The notes beneath the pieces are model-generated. The model had not been told where the DNA came from, searched no databases, and worked only from the letters and a program-made list of their open reading frames with translations. A stretch of DNA of 56,621 nucleotides from JBGZFC01 sp964631255. GTDB taxonomy: Bacteria; Bacteroidota; Bacteroidia; Bacteroidales; Dysgonomonadaceae. The translations under genes and the position numbers were made by a program. Every line of letters begins with the position of its first letter. Within the stretch, counting starts at the first letter, position 1. This document shows positions 44,694 through 53,808 of the stretch, one piece after another. Where the stretch lies: NCBI GenBank assembly GCA_964631255.1, contig CAZVWS010000007.1, positions 1-56,621 of the forward strand, given 5' to 3'.

Positions 44694-45205
44694 TGAAGCT
44701 CCGAAACCGGTATTTTCACTTCATCTACAACTATATACATTTCTTTTCCAAACGAGGGGAAAGTGGTTCTCATAGACCTCAACACTTCGTTTGCATCGCC
44801 TCTCGACTTAAAATTGCCTACCCGCAACCGCCAAAATGGCGAATCGAACGAAACGGTGGTTTCATGTTCGGGAAATGACGTATTTACAAGTCCTTGTTTG
44901 TAATAGGCTTCATTTTTAGAAGTGCGTTGGTTATTTCCCGAAAATGCTTGGATTTTATAACCGCGCATTTTTACATACTGGGTTGAGCCATCGCGAGTGG
45001 AATAGACAGTGCGGGGCGGCGCCATGCTGCGTCCCAAAATCTGCTTGATGCTTTCGTCTTCATAAACACGCACTGTCCCTTTTCCGGGCGAGTCGGTTGT
45101 CAGCTCATCAATAATGGCTTTACTATTGCTCTGCGCAACTACAGACAACAGAGCAACTGCCAAAAAACAGAGCACCAATACAGGTTTCTTATAAATTACT
45201 TTCAT
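44690..45205 (-). CDS. SPOR domain protein
   Basis: 171 residues. A signal peptide (KPVLVLCFLAVALLSVVAQ) then a linker. The C-terminal SPOR domain spans about 85-165: YKIQAFSGNN, YKQGLVNTSFPEHETTVSF, FWRLRVGNFKSRGDANEVL. SPOR domains bind peptidoglycan with bare glycan strands, usually at division sites. It lies between tpiA and folE in a five-gene run. Confidence 0.9.
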   Translation of the reverse strand: MKVIYKKPVLVLCFLAVALLSVVAQSNSKAIIDELTTDSPGKGTVRVYEDESIKQILGRSMAPPRTVYSTRDGSTQYVKMRGYKIQAFSGNNQRTSKNEAYYKQGLVNTSFPEHETTVSFDSPFWRLRVGNFKSRGDANEVLRSMRTTFPSFGKEMYIVVDEVKIPVSELQ

Positions 45206-45228
45206 TTTATTTTTGGTTTATTGCAAAT

Positions 45229-45984
45229 TTAAAACGCTTCGATAATCGGCAAAAACTTCTCAACGCTGAGCGATGCCCCACCAATGAGTCCGCCATCCAC
45301 ATCTTTGTTAGAAAATAGCTCTTTGGCATTGGACTCGTTGCAACTGCCACCGTAAAGTATGGAGGTATTTTCGGCAATCTGTTTGCCATATTTTTCGGTT
45401 AGGATGGAGCGGATAAAAGCGTGCATTTCTTGTGCTTGCGCTGCCGTAGCGGTTTTCCCGGTTCCAATGGCCCAAACGGGTTCGTATGCTAAAACAATTG
45501 GAGAAAAATCGGTATCAGAAAGTTCAAACAACGACATTTCTATTTGTGATTTTATCACCTCGAAGTGTCTTTCCTGCTCTCTCTCTTCCAAGATTTCGCC
45601 CACGCAAAAAATGGGTATCAAGTGATTGGCAAGTGCCAATTTTACTTTCTCTTTCAGAATTTGTGGTGTTTCGCTATAGTAGGCGCGACGCTCGCTGTGC
45701 CCGATAATCACGTATTTTGCCCCTGTGGATGCCACCATTTCTGCCGAAACTTCGCCGGTAAATGCTCCCGATGCTTTGTCGGCGCAGTTTTGCGCGGCAA
45801 TCTTTATATTGTCCGTATCTACCTCGGCACACACTTGTGCCAAATGGATAAAGGGAGTGCCCAAAATAACTTCGCAATTAACTTTTTTCTGACGCAATAC
45901 ATCATTCAATCCTTTTGCCAAAGCTAATCCTTCTTGCAGGTTCTTGTTCATTTTCCAGTTTCCTGCTACAATGTTTTTTCTCAT
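45229..45984 (-). CDS. tpiA: Triosephosphate isomerase
   Basis: Glycolytic isomerase, 251 residues. Lys11 is in AGNWKMNKN, GHSERR holds the catalytic His region, and AYEPVWAIGTGKTA has the catalytic Glu and the mobile loop. YGGSCNESNAKEL binds phosphate. Complete. 22 bases separate it from the DoxX-like gene and 23 from SPOR. Confidence 0.97.
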   Translation of the reverse strand: MRKNIVAGNWKMNKNLQEGLALAKGLNDVLRQKKVNCEVILGTPFIHLAQVCAEVDTDNIKIAAQNCADKASGAFTGEVSAEMVASTGAKYVIIGHSERRAYYSETPQILKEKVKLALANHLIPIFCVGEILEEREQERHFEVIKSQIEMSLFELSDTDFSPIVLAYEPVWAIGTGKTATAAQAQEMHAFIRSILTEKYGKQIAENTSILYGGSCNESNAKELFSNKDVDGGLIGGASLSVEKFLPIIEAF

Positions 45985-46006
45985 ATTCTTATATTTTTGT
46001 ATTGAT

Positions 46007-47323
46007 TTAAACTTCAGATTTTTCTTTCACAATCTTATAATCCAAATATTTTATCCATATGATTGGCAATAAAAATAAAATAATGATAACTACCAACGTA
46101 ATAGGGATATTTTTATTTGGCTTTGTCAATTTTTCGAAATCATTATTTTGCATGTTTTTAGCTACACGCTTCACTTCGTTATCCGCCCATTTATTGATAA
46201 CGGTACCTTCTTTCAGTAAAATAAGCCCCGGATTGGAACGAATCATCGTTTTTAACACTCGCTCATCGGCATGGCAAAACTGGAACGGAGCATTTCCTGC
46301 CGCTTTGTCCGACAAAAGAAACGCCGAGTACCATTCAGCTATCTGTTCTGTTGTGGACGAAGTAAGCAGATAAAACGGGAGTCCTTGTTCTTGTGCCAAT
46401 TGATTTACTTGATTAAAAGCAGCCAAGTGTCGCTCGTTCATTTCGTGCAAAATTGGCGAAACCATCAGAAATGTGTATGTGGTGTCGGACAGGATTTGCG
46501 TTGTTATATCGCTTGTTTCCACACTACTTGGATTCATTATATCACCCGAAAGTGAGTGAATGGAGAAATCTTCTATTTCTGGTTTTTCTCCTTCTCTAAT
46601 CAATTTCACTTGCATATCTTCAAATACCCAAGTAGAGTCATTCCAAGGATAATTATCCATGGTAAACTCCTTACTCACACCATCTTTGCTATAAATAAAT
46701 ATATTTTCGTACAAATCTGTGTTAGAAGGGTCTACGTACATATTGAGCGGGATGTTATCGCCAATTTTATATGGTCGAAAATCGAATACAGGCAGATTGA
46801 GCACGTTGTAAATGGAAAAAAACAAACCGAACAGAATGCCAAAAAGTGCTGTCATCCAAGCTGTGTACGTGGTAAAGACGGGGGTCATCCGTCTCCAAAA
46901 CACCAAAATAGTTGCAGAACAAACAGAAAGCAGAATATTTTTGTAAAACGTTGCCCAATTGGAAATTACCCAAGCATCGCCAAAACAGCCACAATCTTTT
47001 ACCGGATTTTTTATGGCTATCCACAAAGTGAGCGGAAGAAAAAACAGCATGAAAAGCGAAGCCGCTATAGCCGAAAACTTGCGATAGATGCCCGATAAAA
47101 CAAAAACTCCTATCGAAAATTCTGCTACAATCATCACAATTGCCATGGGCAAAGCCAATGCAAAGAAATTGGTAAGACCAAATGAAATCAGATAATCTTG
47201 TATTTTGTATGCAAATCCCATGGGGTCAATGGCTTTCGTAAAACCGGAGAACATGAAAGTTGCACCAACAATGAGCCGGGACAGTTCTACAAAAAATTGG
47301 ATGACGTAGTTTTTATTATCCAT
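46007..47323 (-). CDS. DoxX-like membrane protein with thioredoxin-fold-like tail
   Basis: 438 residues from the ATG at 47323; the frame runs back to a TTG at 47341 but the ATG fits better, seven bases after the previous stop. Four N-terminal membrane helices match DoxX/MauE, with KDCGCFGD (about 110-117) as in MauE-like redox proteins. A soluble domain (about 185-395) has YTFLMVSPILHEMNERHLAAF, FYLLTSSTTEQI and PGLILLKEGTVINKW, which looks like a TlpA/AhpC-type thioredoxin fold but lacks CXXC. A last helix follows (ITLVVIIILFLLPIIWI). Resembles BT_3928-type proteins of Bacteroides. Function unknown. Confidence 0.82.
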   Translation of the reverse strand: MDNKNYVIQFFVELSRLIVGATFMFSGFTKAIDPMGFAYKIQDYLISFGLTNFFALALPMAIVMIVAEFSIGVFVLSGIYRKFSAIAASLFMLFFLPLTLWIAIKNPVKDCGCFGDAWVISNWATFYKNILLSVCSATILVFWRRMTPVFTTYTAWMTALFGILFGLFFSIYNVLNLPVFDFRPYKIGDNIPLNMYVDPSNTDLYENIFIYSKDGVSKEFTMDNYPWNDSTWVFEDMQVKLIREGEKPEIEDFSIHSLSGDIMNPSSVETSDITTQILSDTTYTFLMVSPILHEMNERHLAAFNQVNQLAQEQGLPFYLLTSSTTEQIAEWYSAFLLSDKAAGNAPFQFCHADERVLKTMIRSNPGLILLKEGTVINKWADNEVKRVAKNMQNNDFEKLTKPNKNIPITLVVIIILFLLPIIWIKYLDYKIVKEKSEV

Positions 47324-47330
47324 GATTCTA

Positions 47331-47873
47331 TTATTCGCCAAAATGCAATTTAATCAGTCCAAAAAGTGCATAATTAATCATATCCATGTAGTTGGCATCG
47401 ATACCTTCGGAAACGAATGTTTTTCCTTGGTTGTCTTCGATCTCTTTCGTTCGCTGTATCTTCATGAGAATCAAATCGGTATATGAACTTATTCGCATCA
47501 TGCGCCACGCCTCGTCGTAGTCGTGATTTTTATCGAACATCAGTCGGCGTGCTTTATCTATGTATTTATCGTATAAGTCGATGGCTTTTTTCGACTCCAA
47601 ATCTTTTACATCTACATATCCCAACTCCAACTGTATCAGCCCAATAACGCTATAATTAACAATACCAATAAATTCCGGGAAGATACCTTCGTTTATTTTG
47701 CTCTCTTTTTTTATTTCGATGGAGCGAATTCTTTTGGCTTTTATCAGAATTTGGTCTGTAATGGAGTGCGGACGCATGATGCGCCACGACGTGCCGTAGT
47801 CTTGCAATTTTTTGGCATACACCTCTCTACAAAAGGCTATTACTTCATCAAATTGTTTTTTGGTTGTATCCAT
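47331..47873 (-). CDS. DUF1599 protein with internal duplication
   Basis: 180 residues, all helical, built of two related units (about 15-85 and 108-179). Both show YxxxWRxMR, TDxIL(I/M)K, R-x-x-x-I-E and NY-(S/A)-(V/L)-(I/F)-GLI: compare DYGTSWRIMRPHSITDQIL with DYDEAWRMMRISSYTDLIL. DUF1599 has been called nucleotide modification associated domain 1, but its role is unknown. First gene of the run to folE. Promoter at 47911-47942. Confidence 0.88.
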   Translation of the reverse strand: MDTTKKQFDEVIAFCREVYAKKLQDYGTSWRIMRPHSITDQILIKAKRIRSIEIKKESKINEGIFPEFIGIVNYSVIGLIQLELGYVDVKDLESKKAIDLYDKYIDKARRLMFDKNHDYDEAWRMMRISSYTDLILMKIQRTKEIEDNQGKTFVSEGIDANYMDMINYALFGLIKLHFGE

Positions 47874-47910
47874 TGAGGTAAAAAATAAATAGATAGTTGC
47901 TTATATAAAA

Positions 47911-47942
47911 CAAAGGTAATTAAAAAAAGGAAAAGGCACAAA
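47911..47942 (-). promoter_or_regulatory. Promoter of the DUF1599-to-folE operon
   Basis: On the minus strand TTTG (47939-47942), 20 bases, then TACCTTTG (47911-47918). It overlaps the terminator of the upstream M23 gene. Confidence 0.65.
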
Positions 47943-47962
47943 TTCCTAAAAATTTGCACCTT
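47933..47962 (-). terminator. Terminator of the M23 peptidase gene
   Basis: Twelve bases pair in minus-strand RNA (47951-47962 with 47933-47944), including two G-U wobbles, with a six-base loop and a following U-rich run. Confidence 0.75.
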
Positions 47963-47989
47963 CTCAAAATTATGAAAACACGAAACATC

Positions 47990-49000
47990 TTAAGAAACTC
48001 GTAATGATTTTCCTACTCGTAGAGTTGACTTAGATGACATTTTATTTAATTTGCAGAGTTTATTTACTGTTACGCCATATTTTTTGGCAATTTTGCCCAA
48101 TGAATCGCCTTTTCTGATGCGGTGATATTTCACACTTCCATCCACATACTTGTTGTTGGCGGTAGATTTGGGAGCTTGGTAATTGCTTGCTCCTTTGTTT
48201 GACACTACCGAACTTCGGGTGGTTGTTTTTCTGTAGCTGCTGTTATTTACGATATATTCGTCGCGATGGCAAACTTTGTTATCAAAATCGATTAGGAAAT
48301 TGGGGTTGATTGGTTTGCCCAAAAAGCGTGTTTCGAAATGCAAGTGTGGTCCGGTAGATCTTCCGGTATTGCCACCCAAACCAATGGGTTGACCCGACAT
48401 TACAAATTCGTTTTCGTCCACCAAAAATTTGGATAAGTGTCCATATACGGTTTCCAAACCATTCAGGTGACGCACCACGATATATTTTCCGTAACCGCGA
48501 CGTTCGTACTGTTTTACACGAATTTTTCCGTCAAATGCAGCATAAATAGTATCGCCCACTTGCACTTTAATATCTACTCCGTAGTGGTAGCGACGGTGGC
48601 GTGTTCCAAAATTGGAGGTCATTCTGCCTTCGTGTGGCATAGTGAAATTGTCGAGCTCTACTTTGAACGATTCGGGTGCTTTATTTTTGAGTGCGCCATA
48701 AATATTTACATTTGAATTTATCCAAATACCACCATAAATATCATCGGCAGGAATTTCAGTTTTGTCTATTTCTCTTCTTGCTTCGGCTTCATCCAGAGCA
48801 GACATATCCATTTTCAACCGAATTCCGTCGGCAAAAAGTTTGTTGTTTTTGCTATTGAAGCTGGAGCTGTGAAGCTGTTTGTACTCAACCTCTGAACGAG
48901 TTTGGGTTTTATATTTTTGAGAGAAGGCATTGAGTGTAATAAACACGGATGCAACAGTAAATAATACTTTTGCGTTCGATAATAAGCTTTTAAACTGCAT
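47990..49000 (-). CDS. M23 peptidase with LysM domain
   Basis: 336 residues. Signal peptide at about 1-28. The M23 (LytM) core near 115-235 has MTSNFGTRHRRYHYGVDIK (zinc His and Asp) and STGPHLHFETRF with HxH, so it is probably active. A C-terminal LysM domain (KYHRIRKGDSLGKIAKKYGV) binds peptidoglycan. It cleaves cell-wall cross-links in the periplasm. It has its own terminator and is 40 bases after ndk. Confidence 0.93.
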   Translation of the reverse strand: MQFKSLLSNAKVLFTVASVFITLNAFSQKYKTQTRSEVEYKQLHSSSFNSKNNKLFADGIRLKMDMSALDEAEARREIDKTEIPADDIYGGIWINSNVNIYGALKNKAPESFKVELDNFTMPHEGRMTSNFGTRHRRYHYGVDIKVQVGDTIYAAFDGKIRVKQYERRGYGKYIVVRHLNGLETVYGHLSKFLVDENEFVMSGQPIGLGGNTGRSTGPHLHFETRFLGKPINPNFLIDFDNKVCHRDEYIVNNSSYRKTTTRSSVVSNKGASNYQAPKSTANNKYVDGSVKYHRIRKGDSLGKIAKKYGVTVNKLCKLNKMSSKSTLRVGKSLRVS

Positions 49001-49040
49001 AATTTTAAATTAGTTCTTATTTCTAATCCGGTTAATGCTT

Positions 49041-49502
49041 TTATATTTCGTCATTAGCATAAATAACCGCTTCTAATAATTGAGGAAAATCAAACAATTC
49101 TTCTTCATTAAAAAACCTTTTTAGTTCGATTTGTGCCGTTTCTTCCGAATCTGATGTGTGAATGATATTTTCTTGCATGCTTACGCTAAAATCGCCTCTG
49201 ATAGTACCAAGTTCCGCTTCTCTGCCGTTTGTTGTTCCGGTCATTTTTCGCACAACAGCAACTGCTCCAACTCCTCTCACTGCCATTACAATAACCGGGC
49301 TTGCTTGCATGGAGCGTTTGATTCGTCCGAAAAATGTTTTGTTTTTTAAATGCGCGTAATGTTCATCCAAGATTTCATCAGTGAGGGTTACCATCTTGAG
49401 CCCGACAATTTGAAGACCTTTTTTTTCAAATCTCGAAACCACTTCTCCAACTAATCCGCGTTGGATTGCCGATGGTTTAAAAATCACTAATGTTTTCTGC
49501 AT
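49041..49502 (-). CDS. ndk: Nucleoside-diphosphate kinase
   Basis: Moves phosphate between NTPs and NDPs. From the ATG at 49502 it starts MQKTLVIFKPSAIQRGLVGE (153 residues); an ATG at 49514 would add four. The phospho-His is in QENIIHTSDSEETAQIEL. ATP-binding residues KP, RG and RGDF are present. Complete. Confidence 0.96.
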   Translation of the reverse strand: MQKTLVIFKPSAIQRGLVGEVVSRFEKKGLQIVGLKMVTLTDEILDEHYAHLKNKTFFGRIKRSMQASPVIVMAVRGVGAVAVVRKMTGTTNGREAELGTIRGDFSVSMQENIIHTSDSEETAQIELKRFFNEEELFDFPQLLEAVIYANDEI

Positions 49503-49924
49503 TGATTTATTCATTCAGAAAGAAAAAGACCTAATAAATAGTGAATTTTTTCCTTAATTATCCCCAAAGTAAATTCTTTCTTTTTTTTTGACCAAATTAT
49601 CTATCAAATTATTTTGTTAAGTCTATTTAATCATTTTGTAAAAAAAGTTAATCAGCAGACGTATTGGTCTCACATTCAAATATTTAATTAAAAACATGTT
49701 TTAAAACATATTTTTCGCGTTTTTGATTTATTATTGTTTTTTTCAAAACATTGAATTGTAAATCTGATAATTATCGATTTTTTCTATCTTTATTTCATTT
49801 CCATACGAATAAAAAACAAAAGGCTAAACCTGGTTTCTTCTGTATATAATTTTAGAAACAAGAACAAGGCTGAAAGTAAATTATCAAGAGCAAGGTAGCT
49901 ATTTTTTCTTTCCGGTGAAGAAAA
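49503..49924. other. AT-rich gap between ndk and nifJ
   Basis: No gene seen. It holds overlapping palindromes AAAACATGTTTT (49691-49702) and ATGTTTTAAAACAT (49696-49709), and a plus-strand TATCTTTA near 49786 that could be a weak -7 element. No structured RNA was recognised. Confidence 0.4.
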
Positions 49925-49957
49925 AAAGCGACATCAAATGAATTTTGACATCGCTTT
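49925..49957 (-). terminator. Terminator of nifJ
   Basis: Fourteen bases pair in minus-strand RNA (49944-49957 with 49925-49938), including two G-U wobbles, then seven U. In plus-strand RNA those two pairs are mismatched, so it is directional. Confidence 0.85.
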
Positions 49958-49993
49958 TACAATTTTTATTTCGAAATAATGTGCTGTCTGTTA

Positions 49994-52900
49994 TCAGTCT
50001 TTATTTTCTGTTTCTGCCTTGTTTTCCGGAATGGAGTAGTTAGATTCTGCCATGCGCAAGTAAGAGCGATAACGCCATTGTGCATTTTCTTTTGCCGAAT
50101 CAAATAACTCTTGTGCTTGTTCCGGGAACGATTTCAACAACTGCGTATAGCGTACTTCGCCCAGCAAGAAGTCATTAAATTTGCTCCAATCGGGTTCTTT
50201 GCTATCGAGCGTGAACGGATTTTTGCCTTCGGCTTCCAATGCCGGATTGTATCGCCACAAGTGCCAGTATCCACAATCAACAGCGGCTTTTTGTTCGGCT
50301 TGAGCAAATCCCATTCCGCGTTTCAAACCGTGGCTGATGCAGGGTGAGTATGCAATAATGAGCGATGGTCCGTTGTACTCTTCTGCCTCTTTCAACACTT
50401 TCAGATAGTGCCCTTGATTGGCTCCCATTGCCACTTGCGCCACATATACATAACCGTAGGTTGAAGTGATGAGTCCCAAATCTTTTTTGCGCACACGTTT
50501 GCCGGCGGCTGCAAATTTGGCTACTGCAGCTGTGGGTGTAGATTTGGACGATTGTCCGCCTGTATTGGAATAAACCTCTGTGTCGAGAACCAGTACATTG
50601 ACATTTTGACCCATAGCCAACACGTGGTCTAAGCCACCGTAGCCAATATCGTATGCCCATCCGTCGCCACCAAAAATCCAGATTGATTTTCTAATCAGGT
50701 ATTTTTTGAGCGAAAGTATTTCGTGCGCAACTGGGTTATCCACAGACTCGGTTGCCGAAATAATGGCGGGATATAATTCTTTTGTTTTGTCGCCATCGTC
50801 TTTGTTATCAATCCATTCTTGATAGATGGTTTTGGTTTCGGGCGAGAAATCGTCAGACTGACGGGCTTGATTCATCAAATCCAAAATCCTGTTTCGCATG
50901 CTTGTGTGAGCCAATACGTAGCCAAATCCAAATTCGGCATTGTCTTCAAAAAGCGAGTTTGCCCAAGCCGGACCTTTGCCTTCTTCGTTTGTTGTGTAAG
51001 GCGTAGCGGGAGCCGATGCACCGTAGATAGACGAACAACCGGTAGCGTTGGCTATCAATAGTCGGTCACCATAGAGCTGAGTAATCAGTTTGATATATGG
51101 TGTTTCGCCGCAACCCGAGCAAGCACCCGAGAACTCGAAAAGCGGAGTGGCAAATTGCGAGTTCTTTACATTCAGTTTGGTATCTACCAAATGAGCTTTG
51201 CTCTTGACATTGGCAACCATGAAATCCCAATTTTCTTGGTTTTCGTATTGCGATTCGATTGGCACCATTTTCAATGCTTTTTGTCCTTTTTTGCCCGGGC
51301 AAATATTGGCACAATTGCCGCAACCCAAGCAATCGAGTACATTTACCTGGATTCTGAAGCCCATGCCTTCAAATTGCTTGCCTTGTGCTTTTAATATATC
51401 GATATTGTCGCCGGCAGCTTTTTGCTCATCGGCATCCAACACGAACGGACGAATGGTTGCGTGCGGACAAACGTAAGCACATTGATTACATTGAATACAG
51501 TTTTCGGCATTCCACACAGGAACATTTACTGCTACACCACGTTTTTCGTAAGCGGTAGTGCCAACATCCCACGTTCCATCTTCGCGTCCGCTGAATGCAG
51601 ATACGGGCAAGTCATAGCCGCGTTGTGCATTGATGGGGCGAACTACTTGTTGAATAAATTGTGGCGCATCGTCTTTTGCTTCGTCGCCAATTTGAATATC
51701 AGCCCATTCTGCAGGGATATCTACTTTTTCTACCTCGCCACCACGATCTACGGCGGCAAAATTCATGTTAATTACTTCTTCTCCTTTTTTTCCATACGAT
51801 TTCACAATGAATTTTTTCATTTGTTCCACAGCCAAATCAAAAGGAATAACGTTGGATATTTTGAAGAATGCCGATTGCAAAATGGTATTGGTTCTATTTC
51901 CCAACCCAATTTCAGATGCAATGGCGGTAGCGTTGATTATATATAATTGTATATTTCTTCTGGCGAAATATTTTTTCACGTGGTCGGGCAAGTGTTTGGC
52001 AACATCTTCTTTGCTCCAAAGTGAGTTCAGAAGAAAAGTTCCGTTCTTTTTTAGTCCACGTGTAACATCGTACAGATGCAAATATGCCGGAACGTGGCAT
52101 GCCACGAAATTGGGTGTATTTACCAGATAGGTAGAGCGGATGGCATTGTCCCCAAAACGAAGATGCGAACAAGTGAAACCTCCCGATTTTTTGGAGTCGT
52201 AGGCAAAATATGCTTGTACGTATTTATTTGTATTGTCGCCAATGATTTTGATGGAGTTTTTATTGGCACCTACCGTTCCGTCCGAACCCAATCCGTAGAA
52301 TTTGGCTTCGTAGGCGGTTTCGTCCATTACTACTTCTTTCTTCACGGGCAACGATTTGAATGTTACATCATCTACAATACCTATTGTGAAATCGTTTTTA
52401 GGCAACTCCATCGCCAAATTTTCGAATACCGACAGAATTTGTCCCGGTGTAGTATCTTTGGACGAAAGTCCATAAATACCACCCACAATTTGTGGCGCGT
52501 TTTCTTTTCCGTAGAAGCAATCTTTCACATCCAAATAGAGTGGTTGTCCTACTGCTCCCGGCTCTTTTGTTCTGTCGAGTACCGCGATGCGTTTGGCGGT
52601 TTTGGGTACTGCCGAAATAAAGGCTTCTGCTTTGAATGGGCGATACAAATGTACTGCTACCACACCCACTTTTTCGCCTTGCGCATTGAGATGATCTACC
52701 ACTTCTCGAATGGTTTCGGTAACAGAGCCCATAGCAATAATGACGCGTTCTGCCGACTCATCGCCATAATAATCGAACAGGTTGTATTTGCGACCGGTAA
52801 CGGCAGCCAATTTTTCCAAATATTTTTCTACAATTTCGGGCACAGCATCATAAAATGGGTTGCTGACTTCGCGTGCTTGAAAATAGATGTCGTCATTTTG

Positions 52901-53563
52901 TGCTGTACCGCGTACCACGGGCGAATCGGGACTTAGGGCACGATTGCGAAATGCTTGCAGGGCTTCGTAATTAATTAGCGGTTCTAAATCTTCGTTAGAT
53001 AGTGCTTCTACTTTTTGTATTTCGTGCGAGGTGCGGAATCCATCAAAAAAGTGCATAAACGGCACTCTGCTTTCTATTGCTGCCAAATGCGCTACAGCAG
53101 CCAAATCCATCACTTCTTGTACCGACCCGGTAGCAAACATGGCGAAACCGGTGGGGCGAGCTGCCATCACATCTTGTTGGTCGCCAAAAATAGATAAGGC
53201 ATGCGATGCCAATGCACGAGCCGAAACATGGAAAACGCCCGGCAATAGTTCACCGGCAATTTTGTACATATTGGGAAGCATGAGCAAAAGACCTTGCGAT
53301 GCTGTAAATGTAGTTGTAAGAGCTCCGGCTTGCAAAGAGCCGTGCATGGTGCCGGCAGCACCGCTTTCGGATTGCATCTCTTGAACCAATACCGGTTGTC
53401 CGAAAATATTTTTTCTTCCTGCCGCTGCCCACTCATCCACGTATTCTGACATGGTAGAAGATGGGGTGATGGGATAAATTGCGGCTACTTCACTAAACAT
53501 GTAGGCAATATGGGCTGCTGCCTGATTGCCATCACAGGTTAAGTAATTTTTTTGATTTGCCAT
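49994..53563 (-). CDS. nifJ: Pyruvate:ferredoxin (flavodoxin) oxidoreductase
   Basis: 1189-residue single-chain PFOR that oxidises pyruvate to acetyl-CoA and CO2 and reduces ferredoxin; oxygen-sensitive and typical of anaerobes. Domain order: POR-N TPP domain, domain II, gamma domain, then a two-cluster ferredoxin region with CIQCNQCAYVCPHA and CLGCGNCANICPG, and the C-terminal TPP-binding part with GDGWAYDIGYGGLDHV and VYSNTGGQSSKSTP. A further cluster ligand lies in SGACSGCGETPY. Full length. Own terminator downstream. Confidence 0.97.
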   Translation of the reverse strand: MANQKNYLTCDGNQAAAHIAYMFSEVAAIYPITPSSTMSEYVDEWAAAGRKNIFGQPVLVQEMQSESGAAGTMHGSLQAGALTTTFTASQGLLLMLPNMYKIAGELLPGVFHVSARALASHALSIFGDQQDVMAARPTGFAMFATGSVQEVMDLAAVAHLAAIESRVPFMHFFDGFRTSHEIQKVEALSNEDLEPLINYEALQAFRNRALSPDSPVVRGTAQNDDIYFQAREVSNPFYDAVPEIVEKYLEKLAAVTGRKYNLFDYYGDESAERVIIAMGSVTETIREVVDHLNAQGEKVGVVAVHLYRPFKAEAFISAVPKTAKRIAVLDRTKEPGAVGQPLYLDVKDCFYGKENAPQIVGGIYGLSSKDTTPGQILSVFENLAMELPKNDFTIGIVDDVTFKSLPVKKEVVMDETAYEAKFYGLGSDGTVGANKNSIKIIGDNTNKYVQAYFAYDSKKSGGFTCSHLRFGDNAIRSTYLVNTPNFVACHVPAYLHLYDVTRGLKKNGTFLLNSLWSKEDVAKHLPDHVKKYFARRNIQLYIINATAIASEIGLGNRTNTILQSAFFKISNVIPFDLAVEQMKKFIVKSYGKKGEEVINMNFAAVDRGGEVEKVDIPAEWADIQIGDEAKDDAPQFIQQVVRPINAQRGYDLPVSAFSGREDGTWDVGTTAYEKRGVAVNVPVWNAENCIQCNQCAYVCPHATIRPFVLDADEQKAAGDNIDILKAQGKQFEGMGFRIQVNVLDCLGCGNCANICPGKKGQKALKMVPIESQYENQENWDFMVANVKSKAHLVDTKLNVKNSQFATPLFEFSGACSGCGETPYIKLITQLYGDRLLIANATGCSSIYGASAPATPYTTNEEGKGPAWANSLFEDNAEFGFGYVLAHTSMRNRILDLMNQARQSDDFSPETKTIYQEWIDNKDDGDKTKELYPAIISATESVDNPVAHEILSLKKYLIRKSIWIFGGDGWAYDIGYGGLDHVLAMGQNVNVLVLDTEVYSNTGGQSSKSTPTAAVAKFAAAGKRVRKKDLGLITSTYGYVYVAQVAMGANQGHYLKVLKEAEEYNGPSLIIAYSPCISHGLKRGMGFAQAEQKAAVDCGYWHLWRYNPALEAEGKNPFTLDSKEPDWSKFNDFLLGEVRYTQLLKSFPEQAQELFDSAKENAQWRYRSYLRMAESNYSIPENKAETENKD

Positions 53564-53808
53564 AATTGTATTTTTATTTTTTTGATTTTTAATGCTTTGT
53601 AATTACAGAACATAATACAAATTGGGGTGCTGTGATAACAGTGTACGAAATTACATCATTTCCACTAAAAAAACAATTTTATTTAGTTTTTTTATTATTA
53701 GGTACCACAAACAACTATTTGATTATTGTATCCGAGTAATTGAGTGCGTATAGAAACAAACTGATAGTTTTTTTGACAATAAAGTAACAGTACGAAATAA
53801 ACCAAATG

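Noticed and set aside
49041..49502. Thr instead of Gly after the active-site His of ndk (IIHTSDS)
   Set aside because: As I recall, this is the normal form in Bacteroides-type NDKs, so not a lesion.
52076..52936. Long plus-strand open frame opposite nifJ (286 codons)
   Set aside because: Low-complexity Cys/Phe/Tyr-rich translation fully inside nifJ, no start context and no family. A shadow of the nifJ coding frame.
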